A stretch of DNA of 64,000 nt from Chlamydia pneumoniae TW-183 (GTDB lineage: Bacteria > Chlamydiota > Chlamydiia > Chlamydiales > Chlamydiaceae). Location: positions 248,001 to 312,000 of the forward strand of contig NC_005043.1 of NCBI RefSeq assembly GCF_000007205.1. Reading direction: 5' to 3'. Positions 1 through 8,770 of this stretch are shown here, piece by piece (the stretch's first letter is position 1; each line of letters starts with the position of its first letter). The notes under the pieces are model-generated. The model was not told where the DNA came from and ran no database searches. It saw nothing but the letters and a program-made list of their open reading frames with translations. A program made the translations under genes and the position numbers.

Positions 1-442
1 ACTACGTATTAATTACGTTCTAATACGTTCTTAATTCCTGAAAATCTAAGATGCTTCCACGCAAGCTTATCCGCATACTAAACTTAGCAGAAGTAATGGA
101 TCTGATTCGGATACAGTAAGACTGTTACAAGCCACAACTGGTTCACTGAATCCTGTACATGCCATGCAACTCGGTACGAATGCCACGCCATGACGAATCA
201 AAGGGAAACTAGATACAAACGTGGCAATAAGAAAAGAGAGCGTCGATCAACCAAGGACTTTTGATAAGCTACCTGCCTATAGAATCCTCTCCCCACTTAA
301 CAAAGTTTTTTATAAAGAAACTTTCATTCTTATTAATAAGAGATAATTCAATCGTTACTATTTAAAAATAAGCAACTTAGAATCAACTATAGAGAGAAAA
401 CAATTATTATATTAAAATTCATCGAACAACATTAGGTTGAAG
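1..442. other. No gene seen at window start
   Basis: All six frames are closed by frequent stops and no RNA gene or strong hairpin was recognised. The base composition becomes very AT-rich from about 300 onward, as upstream of other genes here. It may be a decayed gene or a long intergenic region; part of it could belong to a gene that lies mostly outside the window. Confidence 0.5.
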
Positions 443-797
443 ATGGAAACTTATAGCTTTTCTACAGAACTACAGAAAAATACTTCTCTCTATATCATGG
501 AAAAGTTAGATTCCTATTTTTCCTTTCAAGGCAAACGCACACGGGTAATTGCAATAACCCCTGCAGGTTTAGCCATCGCCTACGAGCAGAATATCCACCT
601 CTCTATGACCGTGAAAATATTAAAAGTCCTCTCCTTTCCACGGTCTCTCCTCAGGACAACTAGTTTGTGGTATCGCCCTTGATAATACGAATATCGATAA
701 ACAAAAACAACTATCCGAAGAACTCAAAGACTCTCCCAACCAACATTTTGTCTATATAGAACTCCAAAATGCCTTCTTCTCCTATACCGAGATCTAA
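443..797 (+). pseudogene. Frameshifted small protein, family not recognised
   Basis: An ATG at 443 opens a frame (start METYSFSTELQ) that runs to a stop at 682. A second frame, open from 624 to the TAA at 795-797, reads as natural protein (SSPFHGLSSGQLVCGIALD, ending FFSYTEI). Joining the two near the AAAAG at 622-627 gives one protein of about 117 residues, so a single-base shift is the simplest explanation. An AGG lies about nine bases before the ATG; a TTG at 437 is an alternative start. There is no membrane segment, and I do not recognise the family. It could also be a real 80-residue protein with a changed tail. Confidence 0.5.
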
Positions 798-843
798 TAA
801 AGTTTCATAGACATCGTATCGAAGATTTTGTAATCATTCCTGC

Positions 844-2163
844 TTATTCTGTGTCTTTCCGCGGCGACTTCACAGTTTCTTCTTCGAACATAGAATCTAA
901 ACTATGTTTAGCGGCAGCTTCATACTTCCTCATAACTAAACAGCCCCGTTCTAACTTACTTTTAGCAATTGCAAACTCAAGCTCTTTAGTTTGTTTTATT
1001 CCCTTTTCGAGCTCTAGAAGGCTGAATTTCTCCCTAATGAACTCCTCTTTAGCCCTAGCCTGCTCTTGAAAATCTGTGGATGTCTTACATAACAATGTAT
1101 ACTCATACAGCAACAATAAGTACCTCAATCGTGATTGATACAAACAATCCTTTTGATACTCCTCTTGACTGGGAGTCTTAGAAAAACAAAAAAGAGAAAC
1201 ATCATGCAATTCAATAATAATGTCGCTAAGTTTCCTTTGCAGATCTTGAATCGAGCATTTCTCCATCGCATGCTCCTCTCTAAGAAGGCTCTCATTGAGC
1301 TCCTTGGTTTCTTTTTCAAAAGTGCATAGCTTCCTCTTTGCTATTTCAACACAATCATTCCCCCAATCCACAAACTCTTCTATCTTGCAAAGAGGCCATC
1401 TAAAATCTAACAGGTAATATGCATTCAAATCTCGGATTGCTGTTTTTAGAAAATGTATCTCCGAAGCAATACAAAAAGCCCTCCGATTCACTTTTGATAA
1501 ATAGGCACCCAAGAATTCTATAGTCTGATAGATAGCACCTATGTCCCCAAGACCTAAAACATCTCTGGCTTTTGTCAATAAAGCATTCCACGCATCGATT
1601 GCTTTTTGAGACTCAAAAAGCACATCTTCATCTTCCGTAGCCTTTAAAAATTTGTCCTGGCCCAGCCCGAGTAAAACGAATTCAAGATGATCCAAACATT
1701 GATAAAGTGAAGTGATCTCTTGGTCACTTGTCGGCTTCTGGTCTTTTAAATGCGCAAACTCTCTTTTAAGAGCCTCTAACTCTACTAGCATAGTGCTAAT
1801 AGTAGCATGCTCTTTCTCTCTAATTGTCTTGAAATACTCTCTTTCTCTTTCCCAAAGTTTCTGGTACTATAATAAAGATTTTGCCTCCTCAACTAAAAGT
1901 CCGACTCCTCCAGCTAATAAAAGAAGTCCCAGAACAATCCCAAGAACCCCAAAAACTAATGAAAGGACTCCATGAGAAAATACTGTGAGTATGGCAACCC
2001 CAGCAAGAAGAAAAAGAGAACCTATAATAACTAAGCTCACAGCTAAGATCACAAAAGTACTTTGTTTAAAGCACCTCTTCTGTTGTATCTGGTCAGAAGT
2101 CTTATGAAGCAAAGCAGATTGAATAGAAGAGGCCTGTACATTGGAAATATCAGGATAAGACAT
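844..2163 (-). pseudogene. Inc-like membrane/coiled-coil protein split by in-frame amber codon
   Basis: Two open frames in the same reading frame, 1867-2163 (98 residues) and 844-1791 (315 residues), are separated only by a TAG at 1867-1869 and 25 sense codons (starting YQKLWERERE). Joined, they give a 439-codon gene with the architecture of its neighbours: a short polar N-terminus, two adjacent hydrophobic segments at about residues 34-90 (the bilobed signature of chlamydial inclusion-membrane proteins), then a long charged coiled coil rich in Glu, Lys and Leu. The first part starts MSYPDISN. It is the last of a minus-strand run of five such genes. The stop makes it a likely pseudogene, or a short hairpin-only protein; translation of the downstream part would need its own start at 1791. 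Confidence 0.75.
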
Positions 2164-2291
2164 AACACATTCTCAACAAAACTTATGGGAAAAGAATAAA
2201 ATCTTCTTTAAGGCATTTTATTTTTAAGCAATGCCTTATAAAAAGAAATGTTATAACTTTGAATGGCTTAAAAAATAAAATATTTATTTGT

Positions 2292-3473
2292 TTATGCCTC
2301 TAGAAGGATATCCACATAAAGTTGAGCAATCTCGAGTTCTAAAGTCTTTGTATGTACTACGCACATTTGTAGCTCTTCAAAGGTCTCAATACAATCCTCC
2401 ACAGCCATCCGAGCCCTTACCCTGTCAAGAGTATCTATTGGTTTCCTAGATACTACCTCATCGTTGTATATCGCCCATAAAGCATGTAACATAGTCACAC
2501 GTATACAGTGGATTTGGTATTCTTCCAAAACATCCTCAGAATCACTCGTAAAAAGATTCGTTTCATTTTCTAAGTCTGTTTCAATCTCAGTACAACAACA
2601 CAGAAGTTCTGAAACCGATAGCTGTTTTGCTCTTTTCTTTTCTTCATTCACTCTCATATCTTCCACACAGACTTTTACATAATTACGCAAATTTTTTGCT
2701 GTGCGGCACATAGCATATGCTTCCATAAGAAAATGGGGAGCAGTTCCCTCAAAAACATCACCAATATAAAGATTACTCAGTGCTTTCTTTGAAACATGAA
2801 TTTCTGAATAGCACCAAAGGTCTTCTCTGTAGGATCTCCAAAAAGCAGCTTTCCTATCATAGAGCTTCTTGAAGATCTCCTGAGCAGATTTTCTTCGAAA
2901 TAATAGTGCCTCTTTACACTGCTCTAAAATAGAGTTTTGCTCTTGGGCTCTCTCCTGAATTTCACTTAGATTTCGAGGAACACCTATCTTTAGAATCTGT
3001 TTTTTCTCTGTTTTAGAACCTTCCAAAACATCGAGTCGTGCAGAAAACCCACGAATCAATGTATCCTTTTTCTGCTCTAAGTCCAACTCCCTTGCTAAAT
3101 CAGCAATCTGATCCTGCATCTGTATAATCTCACTAGGAAGCTTCTTATCGAACCCTCCCTCAACACCAAATAGCTCTTTAGGCTCTAATCCATAGCGCTC
3201 CTTAAATTTAAGAAGCGCCAATCCTATACTTATTAAGAGCAGCCCTAAAATCATGCTGCTCATCCCTAAAAGGTACGTAGAGAAAACTCCCAAGAATACC
3301 ATCCCCAGGCATACGAAAAGAGTCCCTAAAATAATAAGACAAACGATCACGACATTAAAGACGTGGTGAATGCGAATACTCGCCGTTTCTATAGGCCCAA
3401 AAGGGAAAAGACTGTGTTTACAAGAAGTAAGTTCTGAAAAACTTAATATCTCCGAATAAATAGACACAACCAC
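2292..3473 (-). CDS. Inc-like protein with N-terminal membrane hairpin and coiled coil
   Basis: A 393-residue protein. Residues 1-35 are polar, residues about 37-90 form two close hydrophobic segments (VVIVCLIILG and MILGLLLISIGLALL), and the rest is largely helical and charged with coiled-coil character. This is the layout of chlamydial inclusion-membrane (Inc) proteins, which are type III secreted, insert in the inclusion membrane and show both ends to the host cytosol; localisation is inferred. The only in-frame start is GTG at 3473, just five bases after an out-of-frame ATG at 3478, so the N-terminus may be wrong or frameshifted. It is a paralogue of the genes at 844-2163, 3857-5160 and 5170-6429. 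Confidence 0.8.
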   Translation of the reverse strand: MVVSIYSEILSFSELTSCKHSLFPFGPIETASIRIHHVFNVVIVCLIILGTLFVCLGMVFLGVFSTYLLGMSSMILGLLLISIGLALLKFKERYGLEPKELFGVEGGFDKKLPSEIIQMQDQIADLARELDLEQKKDTLIRGFSARLDVLEGSKTEKKQILKIGVPRNLSEIQERAQEQNSILEQCKEALLFRRKSAQEIFKKLYDRKAAFWRSYREDLWCYSEIHVSKKALSNLYIGDVFEGTAPHFLMEAYAMCRTAKNLRNYVKVCVEDMRVNEEKKRAKQLSVSELLCCCTEIETDLENETNLFTSDSEDVLEEYQIHCIRVTMLHALWAIYNDEVVSRKPIDTLDRVRARMAVEDCIETFEELQMCVVHTKTLELEIAQLYVDILLEA

Positions 3474-3856
3474 TCCATACGACAGCTCTCAGAGAGATTT
3501 TATAAAATAATTTCTCAGTTTTAATATTTTTTTACAAACCGTTCTTCTAATTCAATAATTCTTGAAATTCGCCTCTTGAAGTATGTTGTAATACTATTTG
3601 ATATTAAGGATGATAAACGTACCCTCAACTCTCGAAAACAGAAAACAGAAAACAGAAAGGATCGTTCTCTTTCTTCCACAAAGGAAGGATAAGCTCTAAT
3701 CTGGGAATTCCTATCTGATTGGTATTAGAAAAAATTACCCTAGAGAAAACTACCAAAATCTATAAACCTTGAATGTGTAGAACTGCTAAGAGAGGCAACT
3801 ATGGTCATCATAGTTTAGAAACGCTCTCTTCTGTGCTTTAGTAGGAGATCTGTAAA
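3474..3856. repeat. Gap with a 7-bp tandem repeat
   Basis: A non-coding stretch of about 380 bases between two minus-strand Inc-like genes. It contains three exact copies of a 7-bp unit GAAAACA at 3634-3654 followed by a partial fourth. The unit length is not a multiple of three, but no coding frame crosses it, so any slippage would affect only spacing, perhaps of a promoter for the gene at 2292-3473. No RNA gene was recognised. Confidence 0.5.
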
Positions 3857-5160
3857 CTAAGTTTCTTCTGTCACTATATCTTTTATCTTATGGATCAGTT
3901 CTAGTTCCAATGACTTTATTACGTCTTGAAGTGATCGTAACTCTTTTTCAATCTCTGTGAGTTTTTCAAAATACGCAGATTTTATAGCACCTCTGAACTG
4001 GAGCTTACGCACCAGAAGGGCGTTCAACCCAGTAGAAGCCGCCCTCATTCGATTTTCACATTCTTCAAGAGTTAGGCCAGAAGTTACTGTTCCAGAAATA
4101 AGGAACTCATAATGATGCAGAACTATTTCGCTATTTAAATAATTCAAAATTAAAAGCTGTTGATACGGACTAAAAAGTTCAGGATGGGAAAGATTTTCAG
4201 GATCTAGCCCCTGATTTTTAAGGGCTTCTTCATTTTTTTTCATTTCTAAGAGAGACTCAGTTCTACCCATGAAAAGACGTGCCGGACTTTCTTTCTTGGC
4301 TCTATCCATAAGCTTTTTTGTTGCCCTATCGACAATATCAAAAGCTTTCTCTACTTCTTTAAATTCCCTACTCATTTCATTAATGAACTTCTTACGTTCC
4401 TGAGCTTTCACATCAAGCTTATCTAATCTAGAGGTTAATCTTATAAACAGACCTTTGATAGCCTCAATTTCATCATAATCTACCTTGAGTATACCTGGGG
4501 GGAGCAGAAAAAAATTTAATAGAACTTGGAGGTCTTTCCTAAGCCTATACAATTCTAAATATAATGAAGACTTTTCCTCATGCAAATCAAAAATATTGCT
4601 TTGGATCCCTTTAACCTGTTCTCCAAAAGTGGTAAAATTTCTTCTGGTTTCTAAAAATCTATCTCGAACAATAAGAAATTTAGTCACTTCGTCTTCTAAA
4701 GTTAGCCATTTCTCCATGCAATTGATAAATTTACCCTGAAGCTCTTGGCTTAGATCAGAGAAATCTTTCGTATGGAACTGAAACAGATTTTGCAACTTTT
4801 CAAATGTTACCCGCAACTCAGAGATGTCATTGGGGATCTCTTTCTTATGAATCACCAAAGAATCTAAATCTTGATCATAATAATCTAAATCTTGACGAGT
4901 CTTGTGTTTGTGACATAAGAAAACAATAAGAGCTACAGCCAATAAAACAAGACCTATGCAAAGTATGGGAAGCGCCGCTCCTAAAAGAACTCCGCAAGAC
5001 GTATGAACAAGGAATGCAAGAGAACCAGATAAAAAGAAAATCCCAAGGATAAATAAAGCGACAACCACCACAGTAGAAACGTGCGAAGCAATACATCCTT
5101 TAGAATCTACACGTTGAGGATGTGGAGCAGGAGGTATGTTACAATAGGTGGGACGCTCAT
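3857..5160 (-). CDS. Inc-like protein with hairpin and coiled coil; 5' end apparently frameshifted
   Basis: The main open frame starts only at a GTG at 5071 (404 residues) directly inside the first hydrophobic segment, which would be unusual for this family. Upstream, the same frame stays open and reads as a plausible N-terminus (PTYCNIPPAPHPQ, then RVDSKGCIASHVST). A good ribosome-binding site (AAAGGAAG) lies five bases before an ATG at 5160, but that ATG is one frame off. One extra C in GTCCCACC near 5150 would give a 434-residue protein beginning MSVPTYCNIPP. The rest has two hydrophobic segments, then a long coiled coil, as in its neighbours. Either the GTG is used, or the gene is switched off by the shift. 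The start lies 9 bases after the stop of the gene at 5170-6429, so the two probably share a transcript. Confidence 0.75.
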
Positions 5161-5169
5161 AGTCTTCCT

Positions 5170-6429
5170 TTAATCCAAGAAATCATCGTGAGCATCTTCA
5201 AACACACTATCATTACCATCTAATGATTCGCTCTCACTCAACAAATCCGTCGTAGATGCAACAAATGCCACATTTGCTCTGACTTGATCCAATTTAACTC
5301 TAAGAGTCTTGCGAATACGTGCTTTTAAGGCCTCATACTCCTCTAAGACTTTCTCTTGTTCCGAAGAGAAAGTTTGAGTTAAAAACTGCTCAACAATACG
5401 ACATTGAACTTCATAAAGGCGCAATAAATGATACTGAATAAGAGTTGGTTCACAACTCAGATCTTCTACTACCGATTTCCTGACTTGAATATCAAGAAGT
5501 TCTGCTTTAGCTTTATCTAGTGCTTCTTGCAGCTCTTCTTCAGAAAAGACGGTTCTGTGTAAAGATGCTAATTTTTCTTCAAATGCACTCACAACTTCTT
5601 CGAAAAGTTGAATCTCTTTTTCAACGGAAAGCCTTGTTTTTAGGACTTCTAATAGTTCCCTCCTATAACCTTCGGGAAACACCTCCAGTTTCTCTACTTT
5701 CCTTTTGTCTCGATAACATTCCTGTTCTATCTTTACGTCTTTTAAAGCAGATTTAAACTTAGTCAACTCACAAGCAAGCTTCAATCCAGATTTCCCTACT
5801 TTCATGACTTCTTTTCGAAGCTTATCTATTTCACATTGAAGGCGATCTCCTTTTTTCCTTAAAAATTCAAGAGGCCCCCAGATATTCTTTAACTCAGTAA
5901 GTAACGCTACATCCCTTCCGTCTAGTTCCTTCCAAATCGTCTCGTATTTTTCGACTTCACGTCCAAACAGAAGAAGATCCCCCTCAAATGTAGCGAACTG
6001 ACTCTTATGTTGAGCGACAACCTCTTTAAAGTCCTCCCACTCATCTAATAGAAAATTGCTCCATTCCTGAACTTCATTAAGCTCTTTTCTAAGATCTGCC
6101 CACGGTTGATATTCTAAAGTAATTTTTTGTTCTAATGATCTCGTGGCTTCTGAAAGTTTCCGGTGATAAGAGACAAAGAAAATCAGCCCCAAAATCAAGA
6201 GTAAACTTCCTAAGAAAACACCTGCGCCCCCGAGTCCTACAGTCAAGACAGAAAAACTAAAAATAGCATTTACAAGCAAGAGCATCCCCACACATAACAG
6301 GAGAACACCCAAGACAATCAAAGATACAGAAAGGATCAGAGACTTATATTTAGGTGGATGAACTCCTAAAGTTGAAGAGGGTTGGGGGGACGGAGACGGG
6401 AAACAATCACGGGCAATAGCGCTAGACAT
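5170..6429 (-). CDS. Inc-like protein with N-terminal membrane hairpin and coiled coil
   Basis: A 419-residue intact member of the local paralogue group. Residues 1-28 are polar and Ser/Pro-rich (PSPSPQPSS), residues about 30-88 hold two hydrophobic segments with a short turn (the bilobed Inc signature), and residues 90-390 are a Glu/Lys/Leu-rich coiled coil. The tail is acidic (ending DAHDDFLD). Placement in the inclusion membrane with the coiled coil on the host side is inferred from family knowledge. It starts at ATG 6429 and is followed after 9 bases by the ribosome-site and start of the next gene. Confidence 0.85.
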   Translation of the reverse strand: MSSAIARDCFPSPSPQPSSTLGVHPPKYKSLILSVSLIVLGVLLLCVGMLLLVNAIFSFSVLTVGLGGAGVFLGSLLLILGLIFFVSYHRKLSEATRSLEQKITLEYQPWADLRKELNEVQEWSNFLLDEWEDFKEVVAQHKSQFATFEGDLLLFGREVEKYETIWKELDGRDVALLTELKNIWGPLEFLRKKGDRLQCEIDKLRKEVMKVGKSGLKLACELTKFKSALKDVKIEQECYRDKRKVEKLEVFPEGYRRELLEVLKTRLSVEKEIQLFEEVVSAFEEKLASLHRTVFSEEELQEALDKAKAELLDIQVRKSVVEDLSCEPTLIQYHLLRLYEVQCRIVEQFLTQTFSSEQEKVLEEYEALKARIRKTLRVKLDQVRANVAFVASTTDLLSESESLDGNDSVFEDAHDDFLD

Positions 6430-6584
6430 AACTTGCTTTTTACTTGAAGTTAACTACTTAATTTCCATACACTTATATGAATGAAGTTTCTTTTTGTCAA
6501 CAAACCAGTAATACAAACATTTTAATAAAAATTTATAATATTTGTATTAAAACCAAATAAATCAATGAACAATAGCCCCGTTTA

Positions 6585-7022
6585 TTAAACAAAGACACTA
6601 TCGCTATAACGAAATTTCTCCGCTATCCTCAGCTTTTCTTCAATAATTCCTAGACGCTCAGAAATCGCACTCATGTCTCTCTCAGATTCAAGATCCTCTT
6701 TATATAAGGGAGTTTCATATTGAGGAACCTCTTTTTCAAGATAGAGAGAAAGTACATCAGGAACACGTTTCTCTTGAGATAAGAGCAAAATCAGGCTAAA
6801 AGAGAAAAGAAAAAGAGCAAAAATCAAGCAGCCGAGTCCTAGAGTAAAAGCAGCCCCCGCAGAAAGTCCAACCAGACCTATATCCAAACAAATGACAGAT
6901 AAAATGGATAAGACAACTCCAAGAATAAGTAAGCCCCCCGCCACTATATAGGAGTTGATTCTCAAAGAAGTGTCTTCAGGAATAAAATCAACTTGAATAC
7001 GATCAAATGTCACAGGATTCAT
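6585..7022 (-). CDS. Short Inc-like protein with membrane hairpin
   Basis: A 145-residue protein starting at ATG 7022. Residues about 27-83 hold two hydrophobic segments (VAGGLLILGVVLSILSVI and GLGCLIFALFLFSFSLILLL). Only some 60 residues follow, with a short coiled coil (MSAISERLGIIEEKLRIAEK). It resembles the first third of the 400-residue neighbours, so it may be a truncated copy or a short functional Inc. It is the first gene of the minus-strand run, and an AT-rich promoter region of nearly 300 bases lies upstream, shared with the divergent gene at 7328. Confidence 0.75.
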   Translation of the reverse strand: MNPVTFDRIQVDFIPEDTSLRINSYIVAGGLLILGVVLSILSVICLDIGLVGLSAGAAFTLGLGCLIFALFLFSFSLILLLSQEKRVPDVLSLYLEKEVPQYETPLYKEDLESERDMSAISERLGIIEEKLRIAEKFRYSDSVFV

Positions 7023-7327
7023 GGTGCGTGCCTTGTTCTAGATTTTTCGCACCAAAGATGTTATCAATTATTTATTTTAAATAGCATGCAAAATAATACA
7101 ATTTTGATTTGATGCTATCCCCTAAGACATATCCACGAAACTCTTTAACCATGCACGCACAAGCTTCATATAGCGTTGTGCGATTTACACCTCGAGACAT
7201 CTATGACTGGGAAGGATTTCCAAGCATCATCTACAAATAAAATCCTACATATCTTAAACTAAAACGAAATGTATCTGATCTATGATTTCACTAACCAAAA
7301 TGCTGCAAATTGAAAGGATTTTTATCT

Positions 7328-7996
7328 GTGAATGAATTAATTTTTGGATTCCAGACTTTCTCTGTTGTAGTTTTAGGAGTTTTCTTTGCCTCTAGAGGAA
7401 AGGCTTGGCTTACAGGATGGCTATCGCTGCTCTCAAGCATCATGAATGTCTTTGTTCTAAAACAAATCCATCTCTGGGGTTTTGAAGTTACGTCTGCTGA
7501 TGTCTATGTGATTGGTTTGCTTACTTGTCTAAATTATGCCCGAGAGCACTACGAAAAAAACGATATCAATGATGCTATGCTATGCTCCTGGGTCATCTCC
7601 ATAGCGTTTTTGGTTCTCACCCAGCTACACCTATTTTTAATCCCCTCACCTAACGACTCTTCTCAAGAGCATTTCTTAGCTCTTTTTTCTTCTACTCCAA
7701 GAATCGTAGTAGCCTCTCTGGTCACTTTAATTTTCGTTCAGATCGTGGATATAAAACTCTTTACCTTCCTTCAACGAGTTTTTTCAAAGAAATATTTTGC
7801 AATGCGCTCAACAATTTCCCTGCTCTTTTCTCAACTCATTGATACCATAATATTTTCATTTTTAGGATTGTATGGATTGGTCAGCAATCTTTGTGACGTT
7901 ATGATCTTTGCAATGCTAGTCAAAGGCATTGTAATTACACTAGCTATACCGACTCTAACAGTAACTAAAGCCGTTTTAGATCGTCGTTCCTCTTAA
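7328..7996 (+). CDS. yhhQ: Queuosine precursor transporter (YhhQ/VUT family)
   Basis: About 222 residues with six hydrophobic segments. The pattern matches the YhhQ/DUF165 family of queuosine-precursor transporters: an FxSRGKAWLTGWL-type first loop, a V-SADVYVIGLLTCLNYAREHYG-like segment and LFSQLIDTIIFSFLGLYG near the C-terminus, where Q-D-T is characteristic. The family imports preQ0, preQ1 or queuine across the inner membrane. I prefer the GTG at 7328, which has AAAGGA nine bases upstream; a TTG at 7310 gives six more residues. The tRNA-guanine transglycosylase gene follows at 8771, so import and tRNA insertion of the base are neighbours. Its end overlaps the convergent gene at 7993 by four bases. 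Confidence 0.85.
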   Translation: MNELIFGFQTFSVVVLGVFFASRGKAWLTGWLSLLSSIMNVFVLKQIHLWGFEVTSADVYVIGLLTCLNYAREHYEKNDINDAMLCSWVISIAFLVLTQLHLFLIPSPNDSSQEHFLALFSSTPRIVVASLVTLIFVQIVDIKLFTFLQRVFSKKYFAMRSTISLLFSQLIDTIIFSFLGLYGLVSNLCDVMIFAMLVKGIVITLAIPTLTVTKAVLDRRSS

Positions 7997-8511
7997 GCTA
8001 AGAAATTAACAGCTTCACCTATACCCTCTAACATCCTTTCGGTAAAGGAGAGGTTCTGCACACAAGTAAAGGTTGAATTACAATAGAGAAGTAGGCTTAG
8101 AATTATTGCGACAAGGAAAGCAAGGAAGCACCCTATAATATCAAAGACAAGAATCAGAACCCCTAAACCTAAAATCTCAATAACAGCTTGAAGCACCTCG
8201 AATCTGTACTTCATTTTATCTCTAGGATGGATCGGCCCTGAATGCGCTTCTATCAATCGAATGATTCCACCAATGGTAGAAATGATAGGAAGGCTACGAT
8301 ATAGCCTATGGTGTATTGGAGTCTTCTTAAAGTCATGAATACGATAAGGAGTCTCTTTAAGTTCTGAATCAACAAAATACCTTCCCTGGACCAAAGCTCT
8401 TAAAGACTTAGGCCAGGAGGAAGCTACATTTGCAAAATCTTCATAAGATTCGAAAAACACTTTTTTAGACAAAAAAATTAAAAAACAAAACAAATATACA
8501 TTATTATTCAT
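7993..8511 (-). CDS. Small membrane protein of the local LGLGI family
   Basis: This protein shares with six others in the window a core of the form R-LPI-GxIxRL-S, then H/R...LE-LGLGI-L followed by a hydrophobic helix: here YRSLPIISTIGGIIRLIEA and VIEILGLGVLILVFDIIG. The hydrophobic part spans the last third. No known domain is recognised. The start is uncertain: TTG 8562, ATG 8511 and GTG 8460 are all possible, none with a good ribosome site. The GTG would remove an extra hydrophobic N-terminus that the paralogues lack. Membrane location, possibly the inclusion membrane, is inferred. It is the only member in this cluster on the minus strand. Confidence 0.6.
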   Translation of the reverse strand: MNNNVYLFCFLIFLSKKVFFESYEDFANVASSWPKSLRALVQGRYFVDSELKETPYRIHDFKKTPIHHRLYRSLPIISTIGGIIRLIEAHSGPIHPRDKMKYRFEVLQAVIEILGLGVLILVFDIIGCFLAFLVAIILSLLLYCNSTFTCVQNLSFTERMLEGIGEAVNFLA

Positions 8512-8645
8512 TAAAATAAAAGTTTTAAAAAGATTAATTTTCTTAAAACAAAATATCCCCAATAAAATATTGTACCTACCAGCGCCTATCCGTATTAAGA
8601 CCCAGGAATTCAGAAAGCTCCTTTGGAGTAAAAGACCCTACTTTA

Positions 8646-8671
8646 AATCTAAGAAATCCCAAGCTAGGGTC
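8646..8671 (+). repeat. 26-bp direct repeat copied from the tgt coding start
   Basis: The 26 bases at 8646-8671 are identical to 8799-8824, which lie inside tgt (codons for KSKKSQARVG region). Similarity continues weakly for another ten bases. The upstream copy lies in the leader of tgt between it and the gene at 7993-8511. It looks like a local partial duplication of the tgt 5' end, 153 bases apart. Confidence 0.85.
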
Positions 8672-8770
8672 AGATAAAACAAACCCTATTTACTTAAAAA
8701 TTTTGTCATTGTAAACTTCCTCTTCCCTAAAAGACACATCCACCTTGTTCTTTATAGTTAAGGATCTAGT

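Noticed and set aside
3634-3660. CRISPR-like array
   Set aside because: Only three 7-bp tandem units without spacers; it is a simple repeat.
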